Shown here in pieces: positions 33,891-42,738 of a DNA stretch of 64,000 nucleotides. The position numbers were made by a program, and so were the translations under genes. This DNA is from MED-G105 sp039025235. Its GTDB lineage: Bacteria; Pseudomonadota; Alphaproteobacteria; Caulobacterales; Parvularculaceae. The first letter of the stretch is position 1. Each line of letters starts with the position of its first letter. Below the pieces are notes generated by a model. The model was not told where the DNA came from, made no database searches, and saw only the letters and a list, made by a program, of their open reading frames with translations. The DNA lies in contig JBCCOS010000006.1 in the NCBI GenBank assembly GCA_039025235.1, positions 62,001 through 126,000 on the forward strand, given 5' to 3'.

Positions 33891-34346
33891 ATGGAATTTG
33901 TTGATCCAGATACGGTAAAAGATTGGATCGGAAAGGAGACAGGTGTTTCCAAATGGTTCTTAATTGATCAAAACCGGATCAATCAATTTGCTGACGTCAC
34001 GGAGGATTTTCAGTTTATTCATGTTGATCCTGAACAGGCTAAGCTCACGCCGTTTGGCGGAACCATTGCCCATGGTTTTTTGACGATGGCCTTACTCTCG
34101 CCGATGACGATAGGGTCGGTGTTAATGTTCAAGGGCATGAAAATGGCCTTGAACTATGGTTTTGAGAAGGTTCGGTTTCTCACACCTGTTGCTTCAGGAA
34201 AGAGAGTGCGAGGTCGGTTTACGCTAAAAAGTGTGCAGCGGCAGCCTAGTGGCCAAATGCGGGTGGAGTATGTTGTCCGTGTTGAAATTGAGGGCGAAGA
34301 AAAACCAGCGCTGATTGCTGAATGGATTAGCATGGTAATTCTATAG
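33891..34346 (+). CDS. MaoC-like enoyl-CoA hydratase
   Basis: A hot-dog fold (R)-type enoyl-CoA hydratase/dehydratase. The hydratase motif is FQFIHVDPEQAKLTPFGGTIAHGFLTM, with the conserved catalytic Asp/His pair expected at the DFQFIH and GGTIAHG positions. ATG at 33891 with AAGGAAG upstream gives 151 residues, normal for single-domain MaoC proteins; an earlier in-frame start at 33843 lacks support. It follows the two dehydrogenases and precedes a thiolase, so it likely hydrates the enoyl-CoA they make. Confidence 0.9.
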   Translation: MEFVDPDTVKDWIGKETGVSKWFLIDQNRINQFADVTEDFQFIHVDPEQAKLTPFGGTIAHGFLTMALLSPMTIGSVLMFKGMKMALNYGFEKVRFLTPVASGKRVRGRFTLKSVQRQPSGQMRVEYVVRVEIEGEEKPALIAEWISMVIL

Positions 34347-34390
34347 ACAGACATATCAAAATAATCAGACTTTTGAATGAGGAGAGTACA

Positions 34391-35590
34391 ATGAGAGAAG
34401 CAGTAATCGTTTCGACGGCGCGAACACCGATTGGTAAAGCTTATAAAGGTGCATTCAATAATACCGGTGCGCAGGCTTTGGCAGCCCACGCGATGACCCA
34501 TGCGATTGAGCGCGCGAAAGTTGACCCTGCAGAAATCGAGGATGTTGTGATGGGTGCTGCCCTCCAACAAGGCTCCTCATTCATGAATGTTGCACGGCAA
34601 GCGATTTTGCGCGCTGGGTTACCGACCAGTATTGCGGGCATGAGTGTCGATCGACAGTGCGGATCCGGTATGATGGCGATTGCAATAGCGGCTAAGCAGA
34701 TCCTTGTGGACAATCAGACGATCGCTCTTGGTGGCGGCGTTGAATCCATTTCATTAAATCAGACGGATAAAATGTCGGCAGTCCCCGATCCATGGTTGGT
34801 TGCGAATGTTCCCGATGCCTACATGCAGATGTTAGAGACAGCTGAGATTGTAGGAGACCGCTACAAAGTTTCCCGCGAAGACCAGGATGCTTATTCGTTT
34901 CAGTCGCAGCAACGCACCCATGCTGCTCAACAAGCCGGCATATTTGATGACGAAATCGTGCCGATGACGGCAACAATGATCCGTGTCAATAAAGAAACGG
35001 GCGAGAAGTCGGAAGTCGACGTTACCCTTGAAAAAGACGAAGGCAACCGTCCGGAAACGACGCTTGAGGGTTTGAGTGGGCTGCGAAATGTCTTCCCGGG
35101 TGGCATGAAAAAACAAAAACCTGGCGACCATATCACTGCTGGCAATGCCTCTCAATTGTCCGACGGTGCGTCCGCTGCGATCCTAATGGAAGCCAAAGAA
35201 GCGGAAAAAAGGGGTTTACAACCACTTGGTGCTTACCGCGGTACAGCCGTCGCGGGCTTGGACCCAGATGAGATGGGAATAGGGCCTGTCTTTGCCGTTC
35301 CTAAACTCCTTGAGAAAAATGGTTTGACGATGGATGACATTGGACTTTGGGAGCTTAATGAAGCCTTCGCTGTACAAGTCGTTTATTGCCGAGATAAACT
35401 TGGAATTCCCAACGAAAATCTGAACGTTAATGGCGGTGGAATATCAATCGGTCACCCTTATGGCATGTCTGGCGCGCGCCTTGTGGGGCATGCTCTCCTT
35501 GAAGGGAAACGCCGCGGTGTAAAATATGTCGTATGCACCATGTGCGTTGGCGGCGGAATGGGGGCTGCTAGCCTCTTCGAAGTATTATAA
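34391..35590 (+). CDS. Acetyl-CoA C-acyltransferase (thiolase)
   Basis: Type I thiolase that cleaves 3-ketoacyl-CoA or forms acetoacetyl-CoA. The nucleophilic cysteine is C90 in DRQCGSGMM; the C-terminal catalytic pair is in GGGISIGHPYGMSGARL (His) and CTMCVGGGMGAA (Cys). 399 residues, full length. GAGGAGAG lies five bases before the ATG at 34391; ATG 34373 is less supported. It closes a ligase-dehydrogenase-hydratase-thiolase set; no 3-hydroxyacyl-CoA dehydrogenase is adjacent. A terminator follows. Confidence 0.93.
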   Translation: MREAVIVSTARTPIGKAYKGAFNNTGAQALAAHAMTHAIERAKVDPAEIEDVVMGAALQQGSSFMNVARQAILRAGLPTSIAGMSVDRQCGSGMMAIAIAAKQILVDNQTIALGGGVESISLNQTDKMSAVPDPWLVANVPDAYMQMLETAEIVGDRYKVSREDQDAYSFQSQQRTHAAQQAGIFDDEIVPMTATMIRVNKETGEKSEVDVTLEKDEGNRPETTLEGLSGLRNVFPGGMKKQKPGDHITAGNASQLSDGASAAILMEAKEAEKRGLQPLGAYRGTAVAGLDPDEMGIGPVFAVPKLLEKNGLTMDDIGLWELNEAFAVQVVYCRDKLGIPNENLNVNGGGISIGHPYGMSGARLVGHALLEGKRRGVKYVVCTMCVGGGMGAASLFEVL

Positions 35591-35656
35591 TCAGTACTGA
35601 GCTTAATTCATTACATTCTCAAGAGGGTGTGGGTTTTTCTCAAGCCTCTTGAGCAC

Positions 35657-35689
35657 GCCGCCATACGTTATATCTATGGCGGCTTTTTT
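35657..35689 (+). terminator. Terminator after the beta-oxidation cluster
   Basis: GCCGCCATA (35657-35665) pairs exactly with TATGGCGGC (35675-35683), followed by TTTTTTG. A second inverted pair CTCAAGAGG/CCTCTTGAG lies just upstream at about 35620-35652. Confidence 0.88.
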
Positions 35690-35730
35690 GTGCTTAACGC
35701 CATTGTGTCTTAAATCGGATAGCTGAAAGG

Positions 35731-35838
35731 CTAGATCCTGTTGCAGCAAAAGTGGATCACCGGTTTTGCGGTTCGCAACAGGCTCCAACGAGACTCTAGA
35801 GCCGTTTTCTGAATCATCTTGAGTGCAAACGGCTCTAA
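35731..35838. repeat. Family B 108-bp double-hairpin element, copy B2 (reverse orientation)
   Basis: Starts CTAGATCCTGTTGCAGCAAA and ends CAAACGGCTCTAA, the reverse orientation of B1 and B3 with a few substitutions. Lies between the thiolase terminator and the convergent end of a membrane-protein gene. Confidence 0.92.
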
Positions 35839-35862
35839 GGCGTCGTCCCGTCCAGCGCCGCG

Positions 35863-36444
35863 CTAAGACGAACTTACCCTTTGCCGGTGTAACCGTCGAG
35901 AAAGCGCAACGATTGACCCAAGACCTAATGATAAGAGGGCGAGCGCGATAGATCCAAGGGCGGCTATGTGTTTAATCGTTGTGGCGAACTGTTGAATAAG
36001 GGCACTTGTTCCCTCAGGCGCCAATGCATTTAGCGCGAATGCCGTTAACAGACTATTTTCCACAGCCTCACCAATCCCGTAAGCAAATGGTGCTAAGACT
36101 GCATACTTTAAGACTGTTCCACTCAGTCTCGCACTGTTTAAACCAACGCCAATTGCCGTCGTAAAAGTCATGATGTTGAGAACAATGTAAGGGATATCGA
36201 GTAGCTGCCAAAAGATGTAATCGATCCTATGTTCTCCCAACATGGAAAACGTCCGACCGGGTTCTATCGCAGGAAAACCTGGTCGCATTTCGGGCAAGGT
36301 GCCGCCAGCTTCCATCAGCGCCCGGGTCCATGGGCTATCGGTATTGAACGCCCAAAAGGAATAGGCCAATAGGATAACGATCCCGGCTACCAACCAGCGC
36401 CACTCAGCATATTTAATTCGTTGACTGATGTACTGATTGAACAT
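35863..36444 (-). CDS. Hypothetical membrane protein, four predicted helices
   Basis: 193 residues of unrecognised family. Hydrophobic segments occur at about residues 18-33 (VAGIVILLAYSFWAF), 83-101 (IVLNIMTFTTAIGVGL), 112-135 (YAVLAPFAYGIGEAV and onward) and 158-180 (IAALGSIALALLSLGLGSIVAL), ending in a basic RRLHRQR tail. A periplasmic loop between helices 1 and 2 contains a Gly/Pro-rich stretch. It stands alone between two regions transcribed differently. Codon use looks like the neighbours. No function is proposed. Confidence 0.65.
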   Translation of the reverse strand: MFNQYISQRIKYAEWRWLVAGIVILLAYSFWAFNTDSPWTRALMEAGGTLPEMRPGFPAIEPGRTFSMLGEHRIDYIFWQLLDIPYIVLNIMTFTTAIGVGLNSARLSGTVLKYAVLAPFAYGIGEAVENSLLTAFALNALAPEGTSALIQQFATTIKHIAALGSIALALLSLGLGSIVALSRRLHRQRVSSS

Positions 36445-36749
36445 ATCGGGTCAGCGGTTAAAATTAATAAGCTAAAACACTTGCCAGGTTTGTGGCTCGT
36501 GATTTGTACTAGATACCTAGACGTTAAGATATTCGACGCCTATTTCTGCTCTCAAAAAAGCTCACAAACATCAATAGATAGTTTATCTAAAGACCTAAAC
36601 GCCTATTTGCCAGTCCGTAAACCATAATGCCTCAAGAAAGAGCAATGTCGCCAAAGTTGTTAGCTGAACGGGCAATAGGTTCGGTCCAACCCCGTCGGTC
36701 GTAAAATGGGCGATCGCATTCACCCGAAGGTTGTTCTGCAATGGTGGTA
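36445..36749. other. Spacer between membrane protein and phoD
   Basis: About 300 A/T-rich bases containing the promoter of the minus-strand membrane-protein gene and the tail side of phoD. A short plus-strand frame at 36421-36627 has no ribosome site and unconvincing composition. Nothing else was recognised. Confidence 0.35.
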
Positions 36750-38495
36750 TCAGAACAAAAAACGTTCCTTTAGGCTTAGTCCGGCAGTGCGTTGAAATTT
36801 GGCGGTGCCGTTCGACTTCGTGATATTGAATGCGGCCTGCTGGAAAGCATTATAGGATTGATCTTCCACAGTATCGACAGCCATGAACTTTGCTTCAGCG
36901 TTTTCGCGATTGACTTCTAAATCAATATATCCGTGGCTCTCGCCAGAAAGATATCGAACGGACTTATTCTCACGATTGGTGAGCAGCGCATAGTCTGATC
37001 CCTTTCCGCCCAAGAAACTGTTATTATAGCTTGATGGAGACGTGACCGATGCGGCACCAAGCTCAACACCAATGGGCGCACCAGACTTGGTAGCAAGATC
37101 GTTTGCCCACCAAGTATGCGTATCACCGGTTAGGACGATCACGCCCTCACTGTCGCTTTCTCTTAAGAGGTCATAAAAACGCTCACGCGCAGCGGGATAG
37201 CCATCCCAAGCATCCAAATTTGACGGGAGACCTAGTTGAGATACCTCGATGAATGCTCGCGCTTGGTCCCAAGCCTGTTCAAGTTCTTGGATATCGTCTT
37301 CAGAAACGTGCGGCGTTAAATCTGGAGCGACGACATTTGCCATGATGATTTGGTTCGCAATAAGGCGCCATGGCTGATTTTTGGCTTTGGCTTTATCGAG
37401 TGCTTGCGCCATATATTCGCGCTGCGCTTCTCCCAATATTTCACGTTTATCGTCCCATAGAACGTTCTGTTTGAAGTTATCAATATCCTCCGCCGTTTTA
37501 AGAGTCGGAACGATTGATGTGTATTCAAATGGCCGCGCGCGCGCCATCAATCTCGTTTCTAATGCAGTGAGTGTAAGCAAGTCTCCAAATTCGTAGCTGC
37601 GAAATAGGCTTTCTGCGGGTCGGCCTGGCAAAGGGTCACGCACTGGCATCCATTCGTAATACGCCTGAAGCGCTGCGCGCTTTCGTGCGTGCCAACTCCC
37701 TTCATTTTCTGGTTGGTGCGCTTCTGCACCATCCTTCCAAGAATCATTTGCAACCTCATGATCGTCCCAAATTGCAATTAAAGGGTGTTGGCGGTGCATG
37801 GCTTGGCAAGACGGGTCAGACTTGTATTGCGCATGTCGTTCACGATAATCGGCGAGTGAAACCAATTCCCGTGCTGGGCGATGCGCTCGGTTTAGTGTGA
37901 TGCCTTTTTCACCACCATACCCGTCACCGCCAGCCTCATAGATGTAATCGCCAAGATGAATAACCGCATCAAAATCGTCGCGTCGTGCAATTTGATCATA
38001 GACATTGAAAAACCCGAACGCGTGATTTGAACATGACATCGCGGCGAAGCGCGCTTGTTTCACTGATCCGACCGGTAAGGTCTTTGTACGCCCGGTTGGT
38101 GAAGTTGCGCGTCCTGATCGGAAGCGATAAAAAAAGTGAGCGCCCGGCGGTAGTTGATTTGGTGTTGCTTTGACCGTCCAATCGCGAGATTGACCGGTAA
38201 CGATGCGACCTTGTTTGATGATATTTTGAAAATTCTCATCGGTGGCAAGCTCCCAATCAACGCTAGAGTTTCGGGCGGAATTGGTCGATGATGGTGTGAC
38301 GCGCGTCCAAATCACAACCGAGTCGGATAACGGGTCGCCGCTGGCAACACCATGTCTGAATGTCTCGTTCCCCTCAGATGAAATAGCGTTAAAAGGTGTT
38401 AGCGATCTGCCCCGCGAACACGCAGAAATGCCGCCAGCAAGACTAGAAGCAAGGGCCGCGCGCCGGGTAATTTTCACATTTCGATGAATAACCAT
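36750..38495 (-). CDS. phoD: PhoD-type alkaline phosphatase/phosphodiesterase, Tat-exported
   Basis: PhoD enzymes (EC 3.1.3.1 type) are Ca/Fe-dependent exported phosphatases that release phosphate from mono- and diesters. A Tat signal with RR at residues 11-12 (KITRRAALASSLAGGISAC) ends in a possible lipobox cysteine C26. The catalytic domain shows FRHGVASGDPLSDSVVIWTR at the N-terminal fibronectin-like domain, then AAMSCSNHAFGFFNVYD, AVIHLGDYIYEAGGDGYGG, IWDDHEVANDSW and VILTGDTHTWWAN, all diagnostic metal-binding motifs. 581 residues; GGAG precedes ATG. It is a single gene; no Pho box was identified. Confidence 0.93.
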   Translation of the reverse strand: MVIHRNVKITRRAALASSLAGGISACSRGRSLTPFNAISSEGNETFRHGVASGDPLSDSVVIWTRVTPSSTNSARNSSVDWELATDENFQNIIKQGRIVTGQSRDWTVKATPNQLPPGAHFFYRFRSGRATSPTGRTKTLPVGSVKQARFAAMSCSNHAFGFFNVYDQIARRDDFDAVIHLGDYIYEAGGDGYGGEKGITLNRAHRPARELVSLADYRERHAQYKSDPSCQAMHRQHPLIAIWDDHEVANDSWKDGAEAHQPENEGSWHARKRAALQAYYEWMPVRDPLPGRPAESLFRSYEFGDLLTLTALETRLMARARPFEYTSIVPTLKTAEDIDNFKQNVLWDDKREILGEAQREYMAQALDKAKAKNQPWRLIANQIIMANVVAPDLTPHVSEDDIQELEQAWDQARAFIEVSQLGLPSNLDAWDGYPAARERFYDLLRESDSEGVIVLTGDTHTWWANDLATKSGAPIGVELGAASVTSPSSYNNSFLGGKGSDYALLTNRENKSVRYLSGESHGYIDLEVNRENAEAKFMAVDTVEDQSYNAFQQAAFNITKSNGTAKFQRTAGLSLKERFLF

Positions 38496-38771
38496 GATGC
38501 TCCGCTTTCATCTTTGATCCCGCTTTGGGAACACATGACTTAAGGATTCACCGAGCAAAATGGCTAAAAGCTGCGCCCGGTGTGCGTCGGTACCGCAACT
38601 TGAGATGGGCTTTACGAATCGCATCTCCGTTGCTGTACCGCGCTCATCGCATATTCGTGCGACACTTCTGCGAAGGGTGGGGACGAATTTCTTGGATAGA
38701 CTTCCGCAACCATCGCAGGCTCGTTGCAGAAGGCCTTGTGATGCGCAAGGGGCAGGAGTATTTCAGATTAT
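38496..38771. other. Divergent spacer phoD/nadE with two unconvincing short frames
   Basis: About 275 bases between divergent genes. Two overlapping plus-strand frames (38525-38779 from TTG, 38560-38787 from ATG, the latter beginning MAKSCARC) run into the nadE start. Both are very Arg-rich and resemble no family recognised here. Both lack clear ribosome sites. Promoters for phoD and nadE must lie here. Confidence 0.3.
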
Positions 38772-40496
38772 ATGGATGATCATATAAAAATAGCGATTTG
38801 CCAGATCGAGCCTACGGTGGGTGACATTAAGGGCAATAAGGAGAAAATTCTTGCCGCCCGCCTAGAAGCGGCCAAGATGGGCGCCGACCTATGCGTTTTT
38901 TGTGAACTTGTCGTATCCGGTTATCCGCCAGAAGACCTCGTTCAAAAACCGGCTTATCAGCGCGCTTGTGCGCGTGCGGTGGAAGAGCTTGCATCTGCTA
39001 CGGGTGATGGCGGTCCGGCTATGATCGTTGGTGCACCTCATTTTGGACTGGCAGAAAGTCTGACAGAAAATCTCGCAGAAAATAAGGATCAGCGTTTGCA
39101 AGAACGTCCATTTAACGCCGTGTTTCTACTTGCTGATGGGGTGATTGTTGCTGAACGGCACAAAAAAGAGCTACCCAATTATGGTGTTTTTGACGAGCCA
39201 CGGCGTTTCACACCAGGAGAAGGTCCGCCGAATCCTATTCCCTTTAGGGGACTCTCATTGGGGCTTCTAGTCTGTGAAGACATGTGGCGTCCTGGCGTCG
39301 CAGAAAAGTTAGCGGAAGCGGGCGCAGATCTATTGATCGCGCCTCACGGGTCACCTTTTAGAGACACCGCGCGCAATGACAGAGCATCTGCGGCCCGGAA
39401 ATGCTGCCAAGCGACTGGGCTTCCAATTGTCTTTGTCAATCAACTTGCTGGTCAAGATGAGATTGTGTTTGACGGTGCGTCGTTTGTCATGGCGGCGCAG
39501 GGCGACATTGCCTATCGTGCGAAACAGTTTTTGCCAGGAATATTTCTGACGGAGTGGAAACGCGCAGACGATGGCGCATTAGGTTGTATTGTTGGCCCAA
39601 GTTACGCTTGGCATGAGGGGGATGAAGAGATTTACCGCGCTGTGGTTTTGGGCGTTAGAGACTATGTTGAAAAGAATCGCTTTCCCGGTGTTGTCATTGG
39701 GCTATCGGGGGGGGTGGATTCAGCATTGACAGCTGCTATTGCAGTTGATGCTCTTGGTGCCAATCGTGTCCGGTGCGTAATGTTGCCATCACGTTATACA
39801 TCGAAAGACAGCCTTATTGATGCGGAGCAGTGTGCCAAGGCGCTTGGTGTGCAGTACGACACAATTCAAATTGAGCCGACGGTTGCTGCGTTTGGAGAGG
39901 TATTGGGGCCAGTCTTTAACGGCAGAGCAGCCGACACGACGGAAGAAAATATTCAATCGCGTATCCGCGGTGTAATTTTGATGGCATTATCAAATAAGTT
40001 TGGTGAAATGGTCCTAACAACTGGCAACAAGTCTGAGATGTCAGTGGGATACGCCACGCTTTATGGCGACATGAATGGTGGCTATAATCCCTTAAAAGAT
40101 ATTTATAAGACGGATGCGTATAACCTATGTCACTGGAGAAATTCTGTAAAAGATCACGGTTTTCATGGTCCTGAGGGAATCGTCATTCCTGAAAATATTA
40201 TAACGAAGGCCCCTTCCGCAGAGTTGAGGGAAGATCAAACGGATCAAGATAGTTTGCCGCCCTATGATGTTCTCGATGGTATTTTAGAACGCCTTGTTGA
40301 ACGGGAAATGTCTGTTCGTGAAATTATCGCAGACGGGTTTGACGAAGACACCATTCGTAAAATAGAGCACTTGCTTTATGTTGCGGAGTACAAACGACGG
40401 CAGGCTCCACCTGGTCCAAAAGTAACCCAAGTCAACTTTGGTCGTGATCGCCGCTATCCGATCACAAATGGTTGGCGAGATCGCGGTGACTACTAA
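38772..40496 (+). CDS. nadE: Glutamine-dependent NAD+ synthetase
   Basis: NadE (EC 6.3.5.1) makes NAD from nicotinate adenine dinucleotide, ATP and glutamine-derived ammonia. The N-terminal nitrilase-like glutaminase has catalytic E45 (FCELVVSGYP), the lysine of KKELPNYGVFDE, and C168 (LLVCEDMW). The C-terminal ATP-pyrophosphatase domain has SGGVDS at 312-317 and TTGNKSEMSVGYATLYGDM. 574 residues is normal for the two-domain enzyme. ATG at 38772 is supported by alignment of the glutaminase start (IKIAICQIEPTVGDI). Confidence 0.96.
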   Translation: MDDHIKIAICQIEPTVGDIKGNKEKILAARLEAAKMGADLCVFCELVVSGYPPEDLVQKPAYQRACARAVEELASATGDGGPAMIVGAPHFGLAESLTENLAENKDQRLQERPFNAVFLLADGVIVAERHKKELPNYGVFDEPRRFTPGEGPPNPIPFRGLSLGLLVCEDMWRPGVAEKLAEAGADLLIAPHGSPFRDTARNDRASAARKCCQATGLPIVFVNQLAGQDEIVFDGASFVMAAQGDIAYRAKQFLPGIFLTEWKRADDGALGCIVGPSYAWHEGDEEIYRAVVLGVRDYVEKNRFPGVVIGLSGGVDSALTAAIAVDALGANRVRCVMLPSRYTSKDSLIDAEQCAKALGVQYDTIQIEPTVAAFGEVLGPVFNGRAADTTEENIQSRIRGVILMALSNKFGEMVLTTGNKSEMSVGYATLYGDMNGGYNPLKDIYKTDAYNLCHWRNSVKDHGFHGPEGIVIPENIITKAPSAELREDQTDQDSLPPYDVLDGILERLVEREMSVREIIADGFDEDTIRKIEHLLYVAEYKRRQAPPGPKVTQVNFGRDRRYPITNGWRDRGDY

Positions 40497-40570
40497 ACTC
40501 ATTTAATATTACACGATGCGGCATTCGCCATCTTGGCGAAGAATGCCCATTTGCCAAAGGAAGCTACCCG

Positions 40571-41929
40571 ATGACCGTTTCTGTTCGCTTTGCACCATCT
40601 CCTACAGGAAAATTGCACGTTGGCAACGTCCGTGCGGCGCTTTGGAACTGGTTGTTCGCTCGTGGGAATGAAGGGCGATTTATTCTCCGGATTGACGACA
40701 CCGATAAAGTTCGTTCAACGCAAGAGTTCGAGGACGGCATAAAAGCGGATCTTGATTGGTTAGGTCTCCAATGGGATGAAACATTCAAGCAGTCCGACCG
40801 TTTCGACGAGTATGAGGCTGTAGCGAATAGTCTTAAGGACGAGGGTCTCCTTTATCCGTGCTATGAGACCCCCGAGGAATTAGAGCGAAAAAGGCGTTTG
40901 CAACGCGCGAGAAGTTTGCCACCTGTCTACGACAGAAGTGCGCTTAATTTGTCTGATGCGGAAAAAAAAGATCTTGAGGCGCAGGGGCGCAGACCGCACT
41001 GGCGTTTTAAGCTTTCCCAACAGGACGTTCGGTGGTCTGATTTAATTCGTAAAGAGACGGTCGTTGATACGTCGAATGTATCTGATCCCGTGTTGATAAG
41101 GGCTGATGGTGTTTATCTTTATACGCTCCCCAGCTGCATTGACGATGTCGACTATAAGATAAGCCATATTATTCGTGGTGAAGATCATGTGACCAACACG
41201 GCGGTTCAAATTGAATTACTCTCAAAAATCTCTCGTTTAAGAGGACGGGGACAAGGCGAGACGTTTGTTCCCCAATTTGCACATCATTCCCTTTTGGTTG
41301 GTGCTGATGGTGAAAATCTATCGAAGCGCTTAGGTGGTTTGTCGATTGAAAGCATGCGCGAAGGCGGTATTGAGGCTTTGGCGATTACAAGTTTATTGGC
41401 ACGACTTGGGACGTCCGAACCCGTCCGTCCCGAGCGAGGCCTTGATGCTTTGGCCAATGCATTTAACTTTGACAGTATTGGGAGAGCGCCGGCTCGGTTT
41501 GATGATGAAGAGCTTCTGGCACTCAATGCTAAGCTCCTCCATGAGACACCATATGAAACCGTTGCATCAAGACTAAGCGATTTGGGTGTTCGTGCTGACC
41601 TTTGGAATGCTGTCAGAGGCAACATCTCCAAATTGTCTGATGCGGCGGCTTGGGTAAATGTGATTAATGGACCAATTGACCCTGTGATCGAGGAGGGAGG
41701 CGTCGCCGATGCTGCGGCTCGCTTAGTTCCTGATGATCCTCTTACAGAGGAAAGTTGGCAAGTATTTGTTGATGCCGTCAAATCGGCGACCGGGGCAAAA
41801 GGTAAAAAGTTATTCATGCCACTAAGACTCGCGCTTACGGGGGAGGCGCGTGGTCCTGAGATGCAGCCACTGTTTCCTTTGATTGGCGCTGAAAAAGCGC
41901 GCGCGCGATTGAGTGGAAAACGTGCGTAA
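40571..41929 (+). CDS. gltX: Glutamyl-tRNA synthetase
   Basis: GltX (EC 6.1.1.17) charges tRNA-Glu (and in many alphaproteobacteria also tRNA-Gln for later transamidation). The class I HIGH motif reads HVGN within RFAPSPTGKLHVGNVRAAL, and the KMSKS loop is GENLSKRLGG. FRIDDTDKVRST-type sequence (LRIDDTDKVRSTQEF) and DDVDYKISHIIRGEDH complete the catalytic domain, followed by a helical anticodon-binding domain. 452 residues is slightly short for GltX, and this is likely one of two paralogues commonly present in alphaproteobacteria. Confidence 0.93.
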   Translation: MTVSVRFAPSPTGKLHVGNVRAALWNWLFARGNEGRFILRIDDTDKVRSTQEFEDGIKADLDWLGLQWDETFKQSDRFDEYEAVANSLKDEGLLYPCYETPEELERKRRLQRARSLPPVYDRSALNLSDAEKKDLEAQGRRPHWRFKLSQQDVRWSDLIRKETVVDTSNVSDPVLIRADGVYLYTLPSCIDDVDYKISHIIRGEDHVTNTAVQIELLSKISRLRGRGQGETFVPQFAHHSLLVGADGENLSKRLGGLSIESMREGGIEALAITSLLARLGTSEPVRPERGLDALANAFNFDSIGRAPARFDDEELLALNAKLLHETPYETVASRLSDLGVRADLWNAVRGNISKLSDAAAWVNVINGPIDPVIEEGGVADAAARLVPDDPLTEESWQVFVDAVKSATGAKGKKLFMPLRLALTGEARGPEMQPLFPLIGAEKARARLSGKRA

Positions 41930-41959
41930 AGCTGTTACTTTACTCGGCAGTTGAAATGT

Positions 41960-42514
41960 TTAGATAATCGAAGAGAGTAAACGGTCTTCCGCGGCCTTGA
42001 AGACGTCACCAACATTATCGACAAGGCGGATATCTTTGAGAAGGGCCTCATCTGCAAACCCTTTTGAAACGATATGCTCGAACATTGCTTGAAGGGGTGA
42101 CCAATACTCATTGAGGCTCAATAGTATAATTGGCTTACGATGCAATTGTAGTCTCGCCCATGATACAGTTTCGATCACCTCTTCAAGTGTTCCGATCCCA
42201 CCCGGTAGTGTTACAATAGCATCTGCCTCGTCGAACATGATCATCTTTCGCTCATGCATTGTTTCAACGACTTTGTGTTCAACGCCGTCAAGAATGCCTT
42301 CGAGCTCAACGAGAAATTGGGGGATTACTCCGAAAACCGCACCGCCATTGTCCCGGGCCGCACCAGCTGCAGCGCCCATAAGGCCGAGTTTTCCGCCGCC
42401 ATAGACCAGACGCCATCCTTTGGCGGCCGCCATTTTGCCCAGATCTTGTGCAGCCTCTCGATAGGCGGTGTCGTCACCGAACTTTGAGCCGCAATAAACA
42501 CATATTGATTTCAT
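41960..42514 (-). CDS. LOG-family nucleotide 5'-monophosphate phosphoribohydrolase
   Basis: LOG/TIGR00730 proteins cleave ribose phosphate from nucleoside monophosphates, including cytokinin precursors. The motif PGGIGTLEE and the upstream SICVYCGSKFGD, RLVYGGGKLGLMGA and MHERKMIMFDEADA are all diagnostic. ATG at 42514 (MKSICVYCGS) matches the family start; an in-frame ATG at 42610 would add 32 unconserved residues. It converges on gltX with a 30-base gap. The physiological substrate cannot be inferred. Confidence 0.92.
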   Translation of the reverse strand: MKSICVYCGSKFGDDTAYREAAQDLGKMAAAKGWRLVYGGGKLGLMGAAAGAARDNGGAVFGVIPQFLVELEGILDGVEHKVVETMHERKMIMFDEADAIVTLPGGIGTLEEVIETVSWARLQLHRKPIILLSLNEYWSPLQAMFEHIVSKGFADEALLKDIRLVDNVGDVFKAAEDRLLSSII

Positions 42515-42738
42515 GCACTTAGCTCGTTTTTCATGATTGTTTATATGGTAACGGTCAGGCCTCTTTATAAGGTTAACACTACGGAAATCGTTTGAAGAAT
42601 CCGCCAGCATCGCGCTACCATCGGCTATGTGAGGACCACTGGATCAATCCTGTAATCTCGCAAATTGTGTGTATGGCGTATGACATGTTATGGGTTTTGC
42701 AAGCCATGTAGCTTCATAAAATCGGGGTTAACCAGAAT

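Noticed and set aside
38525..38787. A short gene beginning MAKSCARC upstream of nadE, briefly considered as a ribosomal or zinc-ribbon protein
   Set aside because: Two equally open frames overlap, both are Arg-rich and without family resemblance, and the segment runs into the nadE start.
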